This document shows, piece by piece, positions 1-12,229 of a DNA stretch of 64,000 nt (its first letter is position 1; each line of letters opens with the position of its first letter). Source of the stretch: Hirundichthys speculiger. Lineage: Eukaryota > Chordata > Actinopteri > Beloniformes > Exocoetidae. The stretch covers positions 1 to 64,000 of the forward strand of contig JAGFBZ010002250.1 in assembly GCA_018398805.1 (NCBI GenBank), written 5' to 3'. A model generated the notes under the pieces. That model saw only the letters and a list, made by a program, of their open reading frames with translations. It ran no database searches and was not told where the DNA came from. The translations under genes were made by a program, and so were the position numbers.

Positions 1-433
1 AACTGAACTTATTTTATAATCGAGAACTGGACTTTCTGTTGTCTTTAAACATCTGTGCCACTAGATGGAGCTGCACTCAAGTAACCAGCTAGAGAACAGC
101 AGGACAGTGAACACATGGAGCAGATCTGATGTAACATGGAGGAATGATGCGAAAGTTTTGTTGCAGTCCAGAATTTTTTTTTTCAGACAGAATTGTTAAT
201 ATTGCTGCCCGAGTTGCTACCCGAAGTGTAAAGTACACAAATTTTTACCGTTCTCCATTTCTGTTTTAGCTTTTGCGCATGTTTTACATGCTTTACCTGC
301 CAATTGTCTTTTGACTTTTGACTTTTCAAAATAAAAGCATGCGAGCAACATGCGTTAACGCGCGATAAAATAAATGTCCTTGTTAATAAACTGATGCGTT
401 AACGTGATAACGCGTGTTAACTTGCCCAGCCCT
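1..433. mobile_element. hAT-type DNA transposon end, truncated by the window start
   Basis: The right end carries the GTTAACGCG-rich terminal region and finishes in CTTGCCCAGCCCT, a pattern I recall from abundant teleost hAT elements whose ends read AGGGCTGGGCAAGTTAACG. The GCGTTAACGC palindromes at about 352-420 are visible directly. Nothing here encodes a transposase, so this is a non-autonomous or deleted copy. Its left end lies outside the window, so no TSD can be checked. Confidence 0.6.
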
Positions 434-434
434 A

Positions 435-665
435 ACAATGTCCCATATAAATCTATCAATCGGGACCAGGTCACACTGGGAACCCCGACCAGGGACTATT
501 GTCCTGGACACCATAGCTTCACACAAACCCCTCCACCACAATAAGGTTGCAGTTATGGAGCTGTGCTGAAGTGGTTTGGAAACCTGGTTAGGATACCTCC
601 CAGTAACCTCCCTGGGGAGGCATTTCAGGGATGTCCAACCCAGATAAGTGGAAGTTGATGACATT
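435..665 (+). mobile_element. LINE fragment (Rex1/L2-like family)
   Basis: Contains the stretch around CCTCCACCACAATAAGG and the stretch around CCTCCCTGGGGAGGC followed by TGTCCAACCC. I recall both from the 3' part of a very common teleost non-LTR retrotransposon. It abuts the hAT end at 433 directly. The minus strand is open for 93 codons but is antisense to the element and resembles no protein. Assignment is from memory of the family, not a search. Confidence 0.55.
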
Positions 666-720
666 TGTAAATAGTAACCATTAGAGGGTATATCTTATAT
701 ATAATTCTGCTTGTATGCCT

Positions 721-856
721 CTGTGTGGCCGTGCAATAGACTCGCAAACTGGCCCTGATGTACCTCGCCTCTAATCCAATCACAGCTGGGATAGGCTCCT
801 GAATAAACCCTGAATAGGATAAAGGGTGTATGGAAAATGAATGAATAAATGAATTC
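721..856 (+). mobile_element. L2-type LINE or V-SINE 3' tail
   Basis: Reads through a conserved tail: CTGTGTGGCC, AATAGACTCGC, then CAGCTGGGATAGGCTCC, then GGATAAAGGG, ending in an ATGAATGAATAAATGAAT microsatellite. This is the 3' tail shared by teleost L2 LINEs and the SINEs mobilised by them. Only the tail is present, as expected of 5'-truncated copies. Confidence 0.85.
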
Positions 857-2273
857 TAACCAAAGTGGGATGTAATTCCCTCAAAAGGTCCAAACACAGG
901 CGAGCTTTTTTTTTTCACTTAAAGAATGTGATTATGCACTCAGATGTCTTCCTTGCAGCACAGAAAGATATTAATTTTCATGCCCATAACCTCAATAGAC
1001 TGGTTTTGTACACGGATAATGAATTGAGACGGGGTATGGAAAGGAAGAATTCAGATCTTCAGTGAGTGGAAAACTCTACTTTATGAAGCACGGATATCCA
1101 CAGAGGAAGTCAAGAAGAAACAAAATAAAAGATTCAATTTAATTCAATTCAATAGCAGTTTGTTAATGTTGTTGTGTGATATGCTGAAAGCCTGAGCAAG
1201 AAAGTGTTAGCTGATCATGGTGAGTTTCACTGGATTGGACAAAGCCAAGAAAACCTTCTGAGTTCACAGCAGTGGATTTGTTTGGACCATATGAAGCGAT
1301 GGATGAAGTCAGACAGATAGTACATCCAAAAGAATGGGGATAATCTTCTTCTGCATGACATCACTGTGCATCTTTTCTGTTTGTGTTTAAGGTTATTCAC
1401 CTAAACTTTTCTTCTGCCATGTGGATTACCATTACTGCAAACAAGAATGTTCAATGATGCAAGTCAAGAGAGAGAAAACATGAAAAAAGACATGGAATGC
1501 ATTTTTTAAAAAGGAAAAGGGGCTATTTTTGAGTTTGGACAGGAGCTGATCAAACTTTTATATTATTTCACAGTGCTGAATCATTGATCCTTTCAGTTGC
1601 TGATGACAGACACTTAAAAAAAAGTATGGTTTGTCTGGCTGGTGAGCCCACCAGGGGGCAGTGATGAGTCAACAAACAGCAAAGGTTGAGCAGTTTGTCA
1701 TGTTTGCGCTACTTCAGAGTTGAAGAAAGAGAAAACAGTTTTGTAAATGGTGGTGGAGTGTGAGACTACTAAATGGAAGTTGCTATACTAATAGGGGGTG
1801 TTTTTTTCTAATTTTACACACGAGTGAAATAGACGAGGAACGTTATTTTCAGTATTTTTGGATGTGACAGTCTCCTTCATGTCACGGTTCCCCAGACTTG
1901 TGACGTCGCATAAATGTATATAATTTCAAACAAGATCACACTCGCTCCTCAATCTTTTCACCATTTTTGATCAAAATTTCTTCTTTTTCATTGTCTTCTA
2001 TTTGATTAACAATTGACTCGCTAAGCTCACTACTGCCCCCACGACTTCCGGTTGTATTGCTCTGTTTCGACTGTTAATACTAAGCATTGAGGCTAAGTAC
2101 CAAAACCAACAGAAGGCTCTGTCTGTTGTCGTTTCAAATTTAGGCCCTAAAATGCCTATCAACACAAGTGGTATAAGTCAGAAAACGCCATCCAGAGCAC
2201 CTGAGCCCAGCAAAAAGATCAACGGAGAGAAGCTTTATGGCTTTAAGTGTGTGCAAGTTTGTGTAGTGGAGGT
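857..2273. other. No gene or repeat recognised
   Basis: AT-rich sequence. Short open frames occur but none resembles a protein. No terminal repeats or LINE tails were recognised. Confidence 0.5.
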
Positions 2274-2299
2274 TACCCTAAACCTAACCCTAACCCTAG
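2274..2299. repeat. Interstitial telomere-like CCCTAA repeat
   Basis: About four consecutive units of CCCTAA or one-base variants (ACCCTAAACCTAACCC then TAACCC). This is the vertebrate telomere motif on its C-rich strand. It is far too short to be a chromosome end; such tracts are usually relics of repair or chance. Confidence 0.6.
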
Positions 2300-3758
2300 A
2301 CCTGGATTTACCTGGAAAAAGACAGGAAAAAAGGGACCTCTTAGCCAGAATGCATGTAGTAAAAATAAATAAAAATAAAAACAAACCTTACAATCTTAGT
2401 TAAGGTAACTGCCCGTACACAAGCATCTTACATGTAGTCGTTCCATGAATCAATCAAGACAGTTACTGTCTTCAGGAAGAGCGGCATTGTCCCTGCTTTG
2501 GACAAATAGATGGCTTCACTGCCAGCAATTCCTCTCTATCTCTCTCCATTTCCAAGACTGATAAGTAGATGTGACTTCGGTGCGGCGGCTGGGCTGTCCA
2601 TCTTCCCTGGGTCTGTCTGAAGGAGTTGTTGGGATGCACTGGAACCTCCATCATCAGAACATCAAGGAGTCCCTCCACATCTGAACAAACCCGTGTCCGG
2701 GAACGAAGACTCTTCATTGGTGGCTTGTTGCGCTCCAGTAGGAGCAGGGAGAGCAATGACCTCCAGCAAAAATGTGTGAGAGTGAGATTAAGGAGAACCG
2801 TTGTATTTATTCTCTGGCCTGAGTTGCTGCGTTCAGGGTTGAAAGCCAATGAAGGCGTGCTTGCATCACCTTGCACCTACCTGTCAAGTGTAAAGCCTGC
2901 TGGGGTTATGAGTCATTTTTGGGGTTTCTTTGTCTGGAAACCAAACAGGCGGTGACTGAGCACATGGTGTCTTTTTATTAACCAATCAGAACATCACCAA
3001 CTGTGTCTCTTATAAACATGAACTATGTTTTAAGGAATTTCTATTCCAGTGAAATACATCAACAAATGAAGATACACGATATAGCAATGTGTCAAGTTTT
3101 ACAGCTAAATTAGACAAAAAGTTCTGTGTGATGGACAAGAATAACTGTTACATATTTTGAGATTTTGAAACCGATTGTGTATCTTGGAACATACATTTTC
3201 AGGAGTCAAAAAGAATAATAAATGTACCCTCACCTTCATGTTGGAGAGCCTTAAAAGGCATGAAACAGAAACAGTTTTCCAATCCACTGAATCCCATACA
3301 CCAGTGTTCTTTGTTAAGCCCCAACAACCGCATATTTTGTGGGACTTTTTTTGGGATCCAGTTGGTGGCTGATGTAGCCTCAAGCCACCAGTTTGAGCCC
3401 TATGAGGAAGGGGTTAAATGGTTTTGGTTTACTAAGTTTATTAAGTTTTGGCTCCACACCGACAGCATTTTCATTGCAGTTTTAATTCACTGATCTTCAA
3501 ATTACATCCTTATGGAGCCAAAGAGGCTTTGAACAGTTTATATTTTTAGGAATACATCTACAAAAACTTCAAAACCCACTTCAATGCCTAAAATCAGATC
3601 GACCATGTTCCCACTTAACTCCATTACCTGATGTGAATCTGGCAAAAGTAACATTTTATTATCATGCAACTGTGTTTAAATAAATTATAGTCAAAAAACA
3701 AAAATCTGTTGGATTGGCTTTCAAAAATAAACATTTAATTAAAATCCCAGATGAAAAC
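2300..3758. other. No gene or repeat recognised
   Basis: The segment 2472-2955 is open on both strands (134 codons minus, 109 plus), but neither translation shows a recognisable domain. Overlapping frames on both strands suggest chance in a locally GC-richer stretch. Confidence 0.4.
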
Positions 3759-3759
3759 T

Positions 3760-4200
3760 AAGGGTGCATGATACTTGATATTTGCCGATATCTGATTTTT
3801 TTAAACAAATTTGTGCCTATTGCCGATACAATCCACCTCTGCTTCTGATGCAGTACCTGATAATGACAACATTAAATTAACATTAAATTATTATCATAAT
3901 AAAAAAAAGAAAACTACTGCAGCTTACTGCAATTTACACATAAATTCTGGTGGAGTTTCTTTCTTCAAAAATGTCTCATACTGTCTGGGATGAAGGCTCT
4001 TAAGATGAGTTATTAAATCAGCGGTGCTAAAGGAGTGGGTTTTGACTCGTCCTTGCCTGGCCGACGTCGAGCACTCATCGTGAACAGCAACTTTATCACT
4101 TTCTGACACTTTGAAAAATCTCAACACAGCAGACATCTTTGCTTTGTCCCTCTAGTATGCAAAACAACGTCATGACACCTCTCTCCTTACTTAACCTTGC
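3760..4200 (-). mobile_element. hAT transposon relic with BED-finger remnant
   Basis: The minus-strand frame 4136-3924 encodes a 70-residue stretch resembling the N-terminal BED zinc finger of hAT transposases and ZBED proteins: a FFKVSESDK start, a single Cys in HDECST where a Cys-x2-Cys pair is expected, and a THLKSLHPRQYE segment supplying the two His ligands. The first zinc Cys appears replaced by His, so the finger is probably dead. The left edge AGGGTGCATGATAC resembles hAT ends of the AGGGTTGCACGAT type. The rest of the transposase is missing, so this is an internally deleted copy. The right boundary is uncertain. Confidence 0.6.
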
Positions 4201-4234
4201 TGCGCTGGTGTCCCATGGTCGGCTTTGTGTGGAA

Positions 4235-4753
4235 AAAAAAAGTGCAGTGGCACCACGAACCGGTTTAATGTCAGGCACTATTTTCACGGACTGGTCTGTA
4301 AAAGGTGTAGCAGATAAATACAATGAAATAAAATGATGGGACCAGCATAAAAACTATGGTGTTTTTCTATATATTACAATAAACGTAAATTCACTGTATA
4401 TTCAAGTGCAAGTTTATTAAAAGCGTCCTCGTAACAACAGGACTTCGGTAACATCCTCTTCACACAAAGACACTGTCCGAAGATGTTTGTTTTTTACTAA
4501 TTTTTCCAGCTTGTCAGTTTAAATGTATCACATGACCAGAGATGCGGGTCTTGAAGACTTGTCATGGGTCAAGAGTAACACACAGAAGGATGTAATGGAG
4601 AAAATCTGGTAATTTTTCAAAATAAAACATCATGTAGACTCGGATAATACATCAAACTGTAATAATGGAAGTTACTTATTTTTTCTCTGCGACCCGGTAC
4701 CAAATGATCCACGGACCAGTACTGGGTGGGGGACCGGGGGTTGGGGACCCCTG
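4235..4753. mobile_element. Non-autonomous hAT element, CAGGGGTCCCCAACC type
   Basis: The right end, read as its complement, is CAGGGGTCCCCAACCCCC followed by a GGTCCGTGG-like subterminal region. This is a terminal sequence I recall from an abundant vertebrate hAT family. The inner segment near 4270-4450 (GGACTGGTCTGTAAAAGG, then GATAAATACAATGAAATAAA) also matches the recalled interior. The left terminus is not clear, so the start is approximate and no TSD is claimed. Confidence 0.6.
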
Positions 4754-6126
4754 CCCTACTGAGAACACTGCAATTTCTTTTGTCAGAAAAGGACATGACA
4801 GAACATTTCATCACATGTATAATGCAAAATATATCCAAGTCACATTTATTCACAGCGGACCATCCCTCAGTGCTTATTGCTTTTACCACCTGAATGACAT
4901 CAAACTACACTGGTGGATTCCCAGAATTCATTTAAACAATCCTCATTCTATATGACAGCAATGTCAAAGGACTTCCCTTTCCCCAGGCAAAGTTGCCTCT
5001 GAGGGCACATATGGGCATGGCATGTCACCTCTTTTAATGCAATGCACCATTACTCCCTAAAAGTCTGTTGAAGGAAGTGGCCACAGGCAAGATACATAGA
5101 GACAATTTAAACATCCTTTCCCCATTTAAGCTAAGTCAAGCATGATCATCAAAATGGCGTGGCAGCTCACCAGAAAAATCTCAGATGCAGACACAGAGAT
5201 ACCAGGAATGGGATGATGGAACCAGAACTATAAAGTGCGCCTGAGAAGTACATGCCATTCTCTATTTGTTGGGAATGAATCAAAAGAAAAATAAATCCCT
5301 CTGACATGTCTCAAGGTTCTGTGTCGAGGCCACAGATGCTCTTAGCAAGCTTTCAGAGTTGTATTGGAGTCATAAGGGTTTGTACATTTTATCTTCCAAA
5401 TGTATCTTCTCCATTTGCGGCACATTATCCCCAAATATTGCCTCCCATTAAAGCCTTGGCCCAAACTCACTGGAGACAATGGACACGTTCACTCATTCTC
5501 ACTCACTTTTATATTTCTGCGGTAATGTGTCCAGCATAGATAACCATTGCCAGCTTATCACATATCTTCTTAGAAGCATTGATTTTAATGGACTCCATTG
5601 TCAGAGGCAATCCTGTAACAGGCTGGCTGATTAATTTCATGCAAATCCTTCAGGAGTTCAAGACATCTGAATAAATGGCACCGATGTACTTTACTGGGCA
5701 GCGCTCAACAATGGCTACATACTCAGATGTACTTACGAGCAAGCTGAACGGTGGTCGAAACAAGTGGTAAGGACCGGGGTCAAACAAGTGGTAAATGCCC
5801 TGCAATGAAGTATTCTGCAAGAAAGAAAGAAACCAGTTTAAGATATACAATGATGTATCAAGAAGTAAACCCTAATTTGTTGACACTAGCCTGGTTGTTG
5901 CTGTCCCTACATCACATGCTATGAGTCTCTGATTGGTTGCATGGCGATCCAGTGGAGTCCAGAGGCAGCTTCTTCTGCATCTGTTGGTACTGCAATACAG
6001 AAATCAAAGTCAAATCCAGAAGAACCAAGCAAGTTATTTGCATCAAAGGGAAAAGTAATTATAAGGTCTAAATGTCAGACTAGCATGCTTAGGTTAAAAA
6101 GAGTTAATGTTCACCCTGGCCAGATA
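4754..6126. other. No gene or repeat recognised
   Basis: Mostly unique-looking AT-rich sequence with a short AAAG run near 5818. No splice-bounded coding stretch could be supported. Confidence 0.45.
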
Positions 6127-6847
6127 TGCTGTCTGGGTAAAAAAAAAAAGAAAAGAAAAGAAAAGGGACCATCTGGATTTAATGAAGCAAATAAATAAGA
6201 GCTTCCCTTTGGAAAAGTGCTGCAGTCTTGTTGTTATTTAACCTTAACAGGATGCAGTTAGTGTCTTCATTCCTTAGAAAAAGATCCTGTGGCCATTGAG
6301 AAAATGTCAGTCTTGTTTCAGATGGGTCAAATTATCGGTCGTCATCAAGCAAACAAAACAACTAAAACGGTTGCTGAAACTATTGAAGTTGGGTTAAGGA
6401 CGGTCCAACGGGTTATTTAAACCTGCAAGGATAGTGGTGATCCATCACCTTTAAGGAAGAAATGCCAAAATAGAAAATATTGATTGTTCATGACCAGAGA
6501 TCGCGATTAAAAATTTTAATCGCGATTAATCACATCATTTCCCTTATTAATCATGATTAATCGCATTGTATATGCAAAATCAAATAATGAATTCAAAAGT
6601 AGTGTAAAAAAAAGATTGCAAGAGAGTATAAAGATTGGATTTCGGAGTAATAGGAGAGAGTTCATGGGGTTTGATTTGTCCATACTCACCCCGTTGTTAG
6701 AGGAATGAGAACACTGGGCTCAGAAAAGTAGCATATTAGATGATCCCCTCAGTGTGTGGAGGCAGTATTATGATCTGGGGTTGACTTCACTTCTCACACA
6801 AAGGTTCAACAATGTTGCGTACGAAAATAAATTAGGTCAGCTGACTT
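6127..6847 (+). pseudogene. Tc1-type transposon relic, split in two (copy D)
   Basis: Two blocks align by eye with the full-length element at 13457-14702. The first (6127-6490) has a decayed left end (GTCTGGGTAAAAAAAA against GCCTGGCCAAAAAAAA) and the transposase DNA-binding region: MGQIIGRHQANKTTKTVAET then IEVGLRTVQRVI, followed by a stop, then DSGDPSPLRKK. The second block (about 6720-6847) matches around GATCTGGGGTTG and AGGTCAGCTGACT. Between them lies an unrelated AT-rich insertion, and the intervening transposase part is missing. It is inactive. Confidence 0.75.
6493..6715. mobile_element. hAT-like insertion or fragment inside Tc1 copy D
   Basis: Begins with a cluster of GCGATTAA / TTAATCGC palindromes at 6500-6560, the subterminal pattern of teleost hAT elements of the GGCGATTAATCGCG type. 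It separates the two blocks of the Tc1 relic. No matching right end or TSD was identified, so it may itself be truncated. Confidence 0.5.
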
Positions 6848-9347
6848 GACGTTTGCCACCATGCAAGAAGCCCGACAAAATGAAATCACTGTTTAAAGCA
6901 GGACCATTAAGCACAACACTAAAAAGGGACTAAATGGCCAAATATAAGCTGATGGGCTATTAGTCATATCACACATTGTATAAGAAAGTGACGCTACATT
7001 TAACAGGCCAGAGACATTTGAGAGGTAAAGGAAGTTTAAGTCAAGAATGAAATGACAAGCTCTTAGTCTCTGTTTCTAACAAAGACAAGGAAGATACAGT
7101 TCCCATCTTGGTTGAGCTGGATTTTTTTTTTTTACCACTCCTCAGTGTTACTCCTCTGATCCTAAACATCCATGTCCCGGCAAGTTGCAGAGAGTGAACC
7201 ACTATCTGCTGTGAATCTCACAGGATTCTAGCGGCTGCATCACATCCAGAGCTCCATTACATCCCTCGGTACATTATCCCCCCATTTGAAATGGATGCCA
7301 CACACATTTGTCAATACAGATATGCCATCGCTTCAGCTGTACAAAATGTACCCTGGCAGGGATGGTCGCTTGTTTGGGCAGAAACCTGTTGCTCTGTGTC
7401 CTAAAAGCCCTGGGTTTGTCCAGCCTGCAAAAACATGGTATTTACAGTGATGGAAAAACCACAAAATATAACACCTAATTCATCCAGAAGTTAAAAAAAA
7501 AAAAAAAACTCTGGTACTTATACTGTACAGAGTGCTCAGGGAGAGGCACTTTTCCTCCGTTATGTAACATGATGTGTTGGGGAAAAAAATGCTTTAAAAA
7601 GTTTTAATGAAGGCATTTCAAAGTGGCAAACTTAAATTTAGAGATCTTTATAAAGAACAGATCTAACTCAAAAGATAAAGCTTTTTCTTTGAAAAAATTT
7701 AAAAACTACAAACAATGACACCGTTCTTTTCCTTTTTTTTTATCATCAATGATCTGAAAGTTAATTAGGACAAACAATAACCCTCTTTTGCTGCTGCACT
7801 TAAACCGTGACTTTACTCTGGCTCCTTTATTTCCCTGCAGAGTCGTGACTCATTTGAGAGCAGCGTTATATGGGCGTCGAGCCATATGCACACCTATGAC
7901 CGTATTAACCTAGGTGAATGTTCGCTAGCCACCAGAGTGAGATTATAGCACCCAGCCCTTTCACTTTTACAGCTCAGCACTTATGAGATGATCTGGAACT
8001 GCAAACCCATGTACGCACTGATCCGCAGACAATAAGGGGAGGGACGGAGGAGGTAGATGTAAAAGGGTAAAGGTCACTCGTTCATCAATTTGTTATCCTG
8101 TAAGTAATGGCAGTGGAGCGTGCTCATGCACATGCTGTAGCGGTAGGGGTTCCTCTTCTGTTTACCTGCCCTTCGTCTTATCTTTCGACAGCCGGACACG
8201 AAACCTACGTGGAGCATGGATGGGCATGAGCTTTGAGGGACTTTAAAATCAGCCAAATGATGCTGTAACAGCAGCTGTGGGCGGTCGTTGACTGCACAAC
8301 TTTTTTTTCACTTTTATAGTGAATATGAATACTTTTCTTTATTTGTGTGTGGAAAGAATCCCGGATAGAGAAATCCGTGGACTGAATAGTGTATGTAAAA
8401 GATCACAGAAATAAAGTCTAGGGATGCAGAGCACAGCTGACAAAGACCCGTACATGAGACAAGTAAAAGATGTAGATAGAAGATGTATCTGCTCCAAGTC
8501 TGACACTTTCCTTCAACCATATACAGGCATTTATGATTGTTTTATAACTTAAAGCGAACCGGTCTGCAGCTGCGACTCTGTGATTCTCTAATCTGTCAAC
8601 ATTTATTAAGATAGAGGAAAAGACATGATGAAGGGTCCCCCATTAGAGCAGGTGTTAAAATCAACAGGAATCAAAACTGTTTAGCAGTCACAGTTGAAAT
8701 CAAATCTGAAGATGACTCAGCAAGAAACAAATCCACATCTGAAACATCTTCCAGCAAAACCTGCTATCAAATGATACATAGAGAATTGATATTGTCTAAA
8801 GTGGCTTTTTGTTATGTGGAACTTTATTTAACGGATTTCTGTGGACGGACTGATGGCAGATATTGTAATAACAGCAGTTTTGATAAGAATAAATTTGCTC
8901 TGATTAAAGATCTAGACATAGACAAAAAAAAAAAAAAGTGGCTAATCCAAATTGGCACTTTGAACATCTCTCACATATAGTCAAAGTTTGGGAGCTTTTG
9001 AGTCAACAATGGAGGGGAAATATTTATAAAAAATTATTTTGCGTTTGTAGGAAAATTTAGATGAAAATAGTGACTCACTAAGGAAGACAGATGCTCCGAT
9101 AGAATTACATCAATCAATCCCGCCTGCACACTCTGAGGATGTTGAGGAAGATGAGTTATTTGACTATATGCTGATATTACTCTGACATGTCTGATCCTGT
9201 CTCAAAGTCTGAAAAGAAACACTTGGTGGTTGCAGAGAGACTGATCTTTCCTGAGCCGTCTGGACAGGTGAAGGATATTAAATACTGGACGGAAAAATGT
9301 CAGCTCAGGCGGCTGGATGATTGTCATGAAGTGAAGTGAATAAAACT
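6848..9347. other. No gene or repeat recognised
   Basis: Unique-looking sequence with short A and T runs near 7120, 7495 and 8922. No coding exon, transposon end or LINE tail was recognised over about 2.5 kb. Confidence 0.45.
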
Positions 9348-9369
9348 CATTCATTCATTCATTCATTCA
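9348..9369. repeat. (CATT)n microsatellite
   Basis: Five tandem CATT units plus a partial, about 10 bp left of Tc1 copy A. It resembles the tail microsatellite of L2 elements, but no L2 body is recognisable on either side. Confidence 0.8.
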
Positions 9370-9379
9370 AGTATTCATA

Positions 9380-10589
9380 CACTATACTGCCAAAAGTATT
9401 TGCTCATCCATCTATATTATCGGAACCAGGTGTTCCAGTCATTTCCATAGCCACAGGTGTATAAAATCAAGCACCTAGACATGCAGACTGTTTCTACAAA
9501 CATTAGTGAAAGAATGGGTCGCTCTCAAGAGCTTAGTGAATTCCACCTGTGCAACAAATCCAGTCGTGAAATTTCCTCACTCCTAAATATTCCAGTCAAC
9601 TGTCAGCTGTATTATAAGGAAATGGAAGTGTTTGGGAACGACAGCAACTCAGCCACGAAGTGGTAGGACACGTTAACTGATGGAGCGGGGGCAGCGGATA
9701 CTTTAGCGTATGGTGCAAAGAGGTCACCACCTTTCTGCAGAGTCAATCATTACAGACCTCCAAACTTCATATGGCCTTCAGATTAGCTCAACAACAGTGC
9801 AGAGAGCTTCATGAATGGGTTTCCATGGTGGAGCAGCTGCATCCAAGTCATACATTACCAAGAGTAATGCAAAGCATCAGATGCAGTGGTGTAAGGAACA
9901 GCAATAGTGGACTCTAGAGCAGTGGAGGAACGTTTTCTGGAGTGATGAATCACGCTTCTCCATCTGGTAATCTGATGGAAGAGTCTGGGTTTGGTGGTTT
10001 CCAGGAGAATGGTACTTGTCTGACTGCATTGATCCAAGTGTAAAGTTTGGTGGAGGGGGGATTATGGTGTGGGGTTGTTTTTCAGGAGCTGGGCTTGGCC
10101 CCTTAGTTCCAATGAACAGAACTCTGAATGCTTCAGCAGACCAAGACATCTTGGACAATTCCATGTTCCCAACTTTGCAGGAAGAGTTTGGAGCTGGACC
10201 CTTTCTCTTCCAACATGACTGTCCACCAGTGCACAAAGCAAGGTCCATAAAGACATGGCTGGAGGAGTCTGGTGTGGAGGAACTTGATTGGCCTGTACAG
10301 AGTCCTGACCTCAACCTGATAGAAGACCTTTGGGATGAATTAGAGCAGAGACTGAGAGCCAGACCTTCTGGTCAAACATCAGTGTTTGACCTCACAAATG
10401 TTCTTCTGGATCAATGGTCAAAAATCCCCCATAAACACACTCCTAAACCTTGTGGACAGGCTTCCCAGAAGAGTTGAAGCTGTTCTAGCTGCAAAGGGTG
10501 GACCCACATTTTATTGATTAGGAATGAGATGTCACTAAAGCTCATATGTTAGTCAAGGCAGGTGAGCAAATACTTTTGGCGATGTAGTG
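9380..10589 (+). mobile_element. Full-length Tc1-type transposon (copy A)
   Basis: Both terminal inverted repeats are present: left CACTATACTGCCAAAAGTAT, right ACTTTTGGCGATGTAGTG. The element is flanked by TA dinucleotides at 9378-9379 and 10590-10591, the expected Tc1/mariner TSD. Length is 1210 bp. A second copy of the same family lies at 55289-56539 in the opposite orientation. Confidence 0.92.
9514..10477 (+). pseudogene. Tc1 transposase pseudogene (copy A)
   Basis: Transposase of the Tc1/mariner cut-and-paste class. The N-terminal part starts MGRSQELSEFHLCNKSSREI, with a helix-turn-helix-like SSREISSLL segment. The C-terminal catalytic part is open from about 10016 and contains MVWGCFSG, then FLFQHDC (second Asp), then [16 protein letters not shown] (final Glu). 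Exactly 34 residues separate that Asp and Glu, giving the DD34E signature of Tc1 elements. The two parts are in different frames, and stops and frameshifts fall in the middle around 9666-10016, so no functional enzyme can be made. Confidence 0.9.
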
Positions 10590-10591
10590 TA

Positions 10592-12229
10592 TGTATCAAA
10601 GAACGTGACAGAAGTGATGGAGATCAGATTGTGGCTGAACAGATGCAATAATTAGAGAATGTCTTGTCTATGAATTTCAGAGGATCATGTGTACTGAAAC
10701 ATGGATAGGCAGCAGAAGTGACTCAGGTTGGTGTGTTGGGAGTACTTGTCCTGGAGTGTTTTGATCAGGTGCAGCAGAGATGTCTGAAGGATAACAATTT
10801 CAAGATTGTTTTGATTTTTATGTGATTCAGAAAAAATGTTCAAGGCATTCTCCAATATTTTCATGTCAGAAGTGCAACAAATGTTTAAGAAAAAAAGGTC
10901 AAACCTTTTCTATTCCTCCATGACTACTTTTACCCAGAACTGTAATAAAGCTCTGAAAGGACATCCTTCATCCTTCATTCTTATCCATAATCCATCAAGC
11001 TTTGACCTCCACATAAATAGAAGAATGTGACTAACAAGAGCTAACCACCAACAGCTCGAGGAGACGGCACCAACCAATACAGAAGAAGACTCCATTATAG
11101 AGGCACAACCAATCAGACAAACGAAGCACATAACACAGACATAGCAACAACTTAAGCCATACAGAAAGAGATGTTTGCTTCTTCTATTACTCTGGTAACT
11201 AGCAGTGGCGCAGGAACACTGGCAACTTGGACAAGTGGTTCTTTGACGCTCCTGTATGAGTCATCGCAAAAAGGCCACCTCTGCAGCTGAAGTATACTGG
11301 ACGTTCCTGTCATTTTGAAAAGCAGAAGATATCTGCACAGCTACATGAGTGGCAATCCTGTCTACAAAGCCAGAGAAGGGTGCGGATGCTAGCACCTTAC
11401 GTGACATGTTCCGCAGTACTGGAGTACTTGTATTTTCATGTCAAAAATCTAACAGATTAATGCAACACCAATGATCATCTCACAAGGTTTGAGCTCCCAT
11501 CTGACTTTTATTAAATAGGCATCCAAACAGATTCTTTTCAAGGGACCTCAAAAATCCAGCAGCAGCCCTGCACGTCGACAAACATGCATAATTCTCATGA
11601 AAGGTGATGAGAAAAAATGGAGCGGTCCATTATCGTTACTGTGGACTCAATAGCAACTGTAAAACCGCATTCATTGGGTGACTTGCACGTTCATTATAAA
11701 ATAGCTCCTAACATCTACGTTCCCTTTCTTAGCTGCCATCTCCATGGACAAAGACGCAACACAGTTCACCTCGGCACAAGGCATATTTAATTGAAATACT
11801 TTAGGGCTAATTAAAAGCAGGGCCAGCCAATTAGCAGGAAAAGACAAAGCCAATCACATTAGAGAGAACTGCTACCGGGACTTCAGTAGAACAAAAAATA
11901 AATAAAAAAATACACATTATATCTGACAGAGCATCTTAATTATACGTTTCTTTTTTTTGTTTTTCTGACCTCGATTATTTGTGTGGATAATTCAGCAGTT
12001 GCTGGATGTTGGTAGCGAGATGTCCCTAGAGTGGCTACTCAGTTCTATTCCTCTTGTGATACCAGACCCATTTTACGAGAGGGAATGTTTGTGAAGTGAA
12101 CGGGTACGGCTGCCCAGGCTAGCTGCTAATTGGAGTACATTTCCATTTGGTATTAAACTTGCATCCTCACAAAGATTACGACATATTTTCATTGATGCTC
12201 CTGAGGTGGTTTGGTGTTTTGGGTCTTTC
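10592..12229. other. No gene or repeat recognised
   Basis: Unique-looking sequence. The frames near 10836-11131 are short and overlap on both strands; none is convincing. Confidence 0.45.

Noticed and set aside
2472..2955. 134-codon minus and 109-codon plus frames
   Set aside because: Both strands open, no domain; could be untranslated or spacer DNA.
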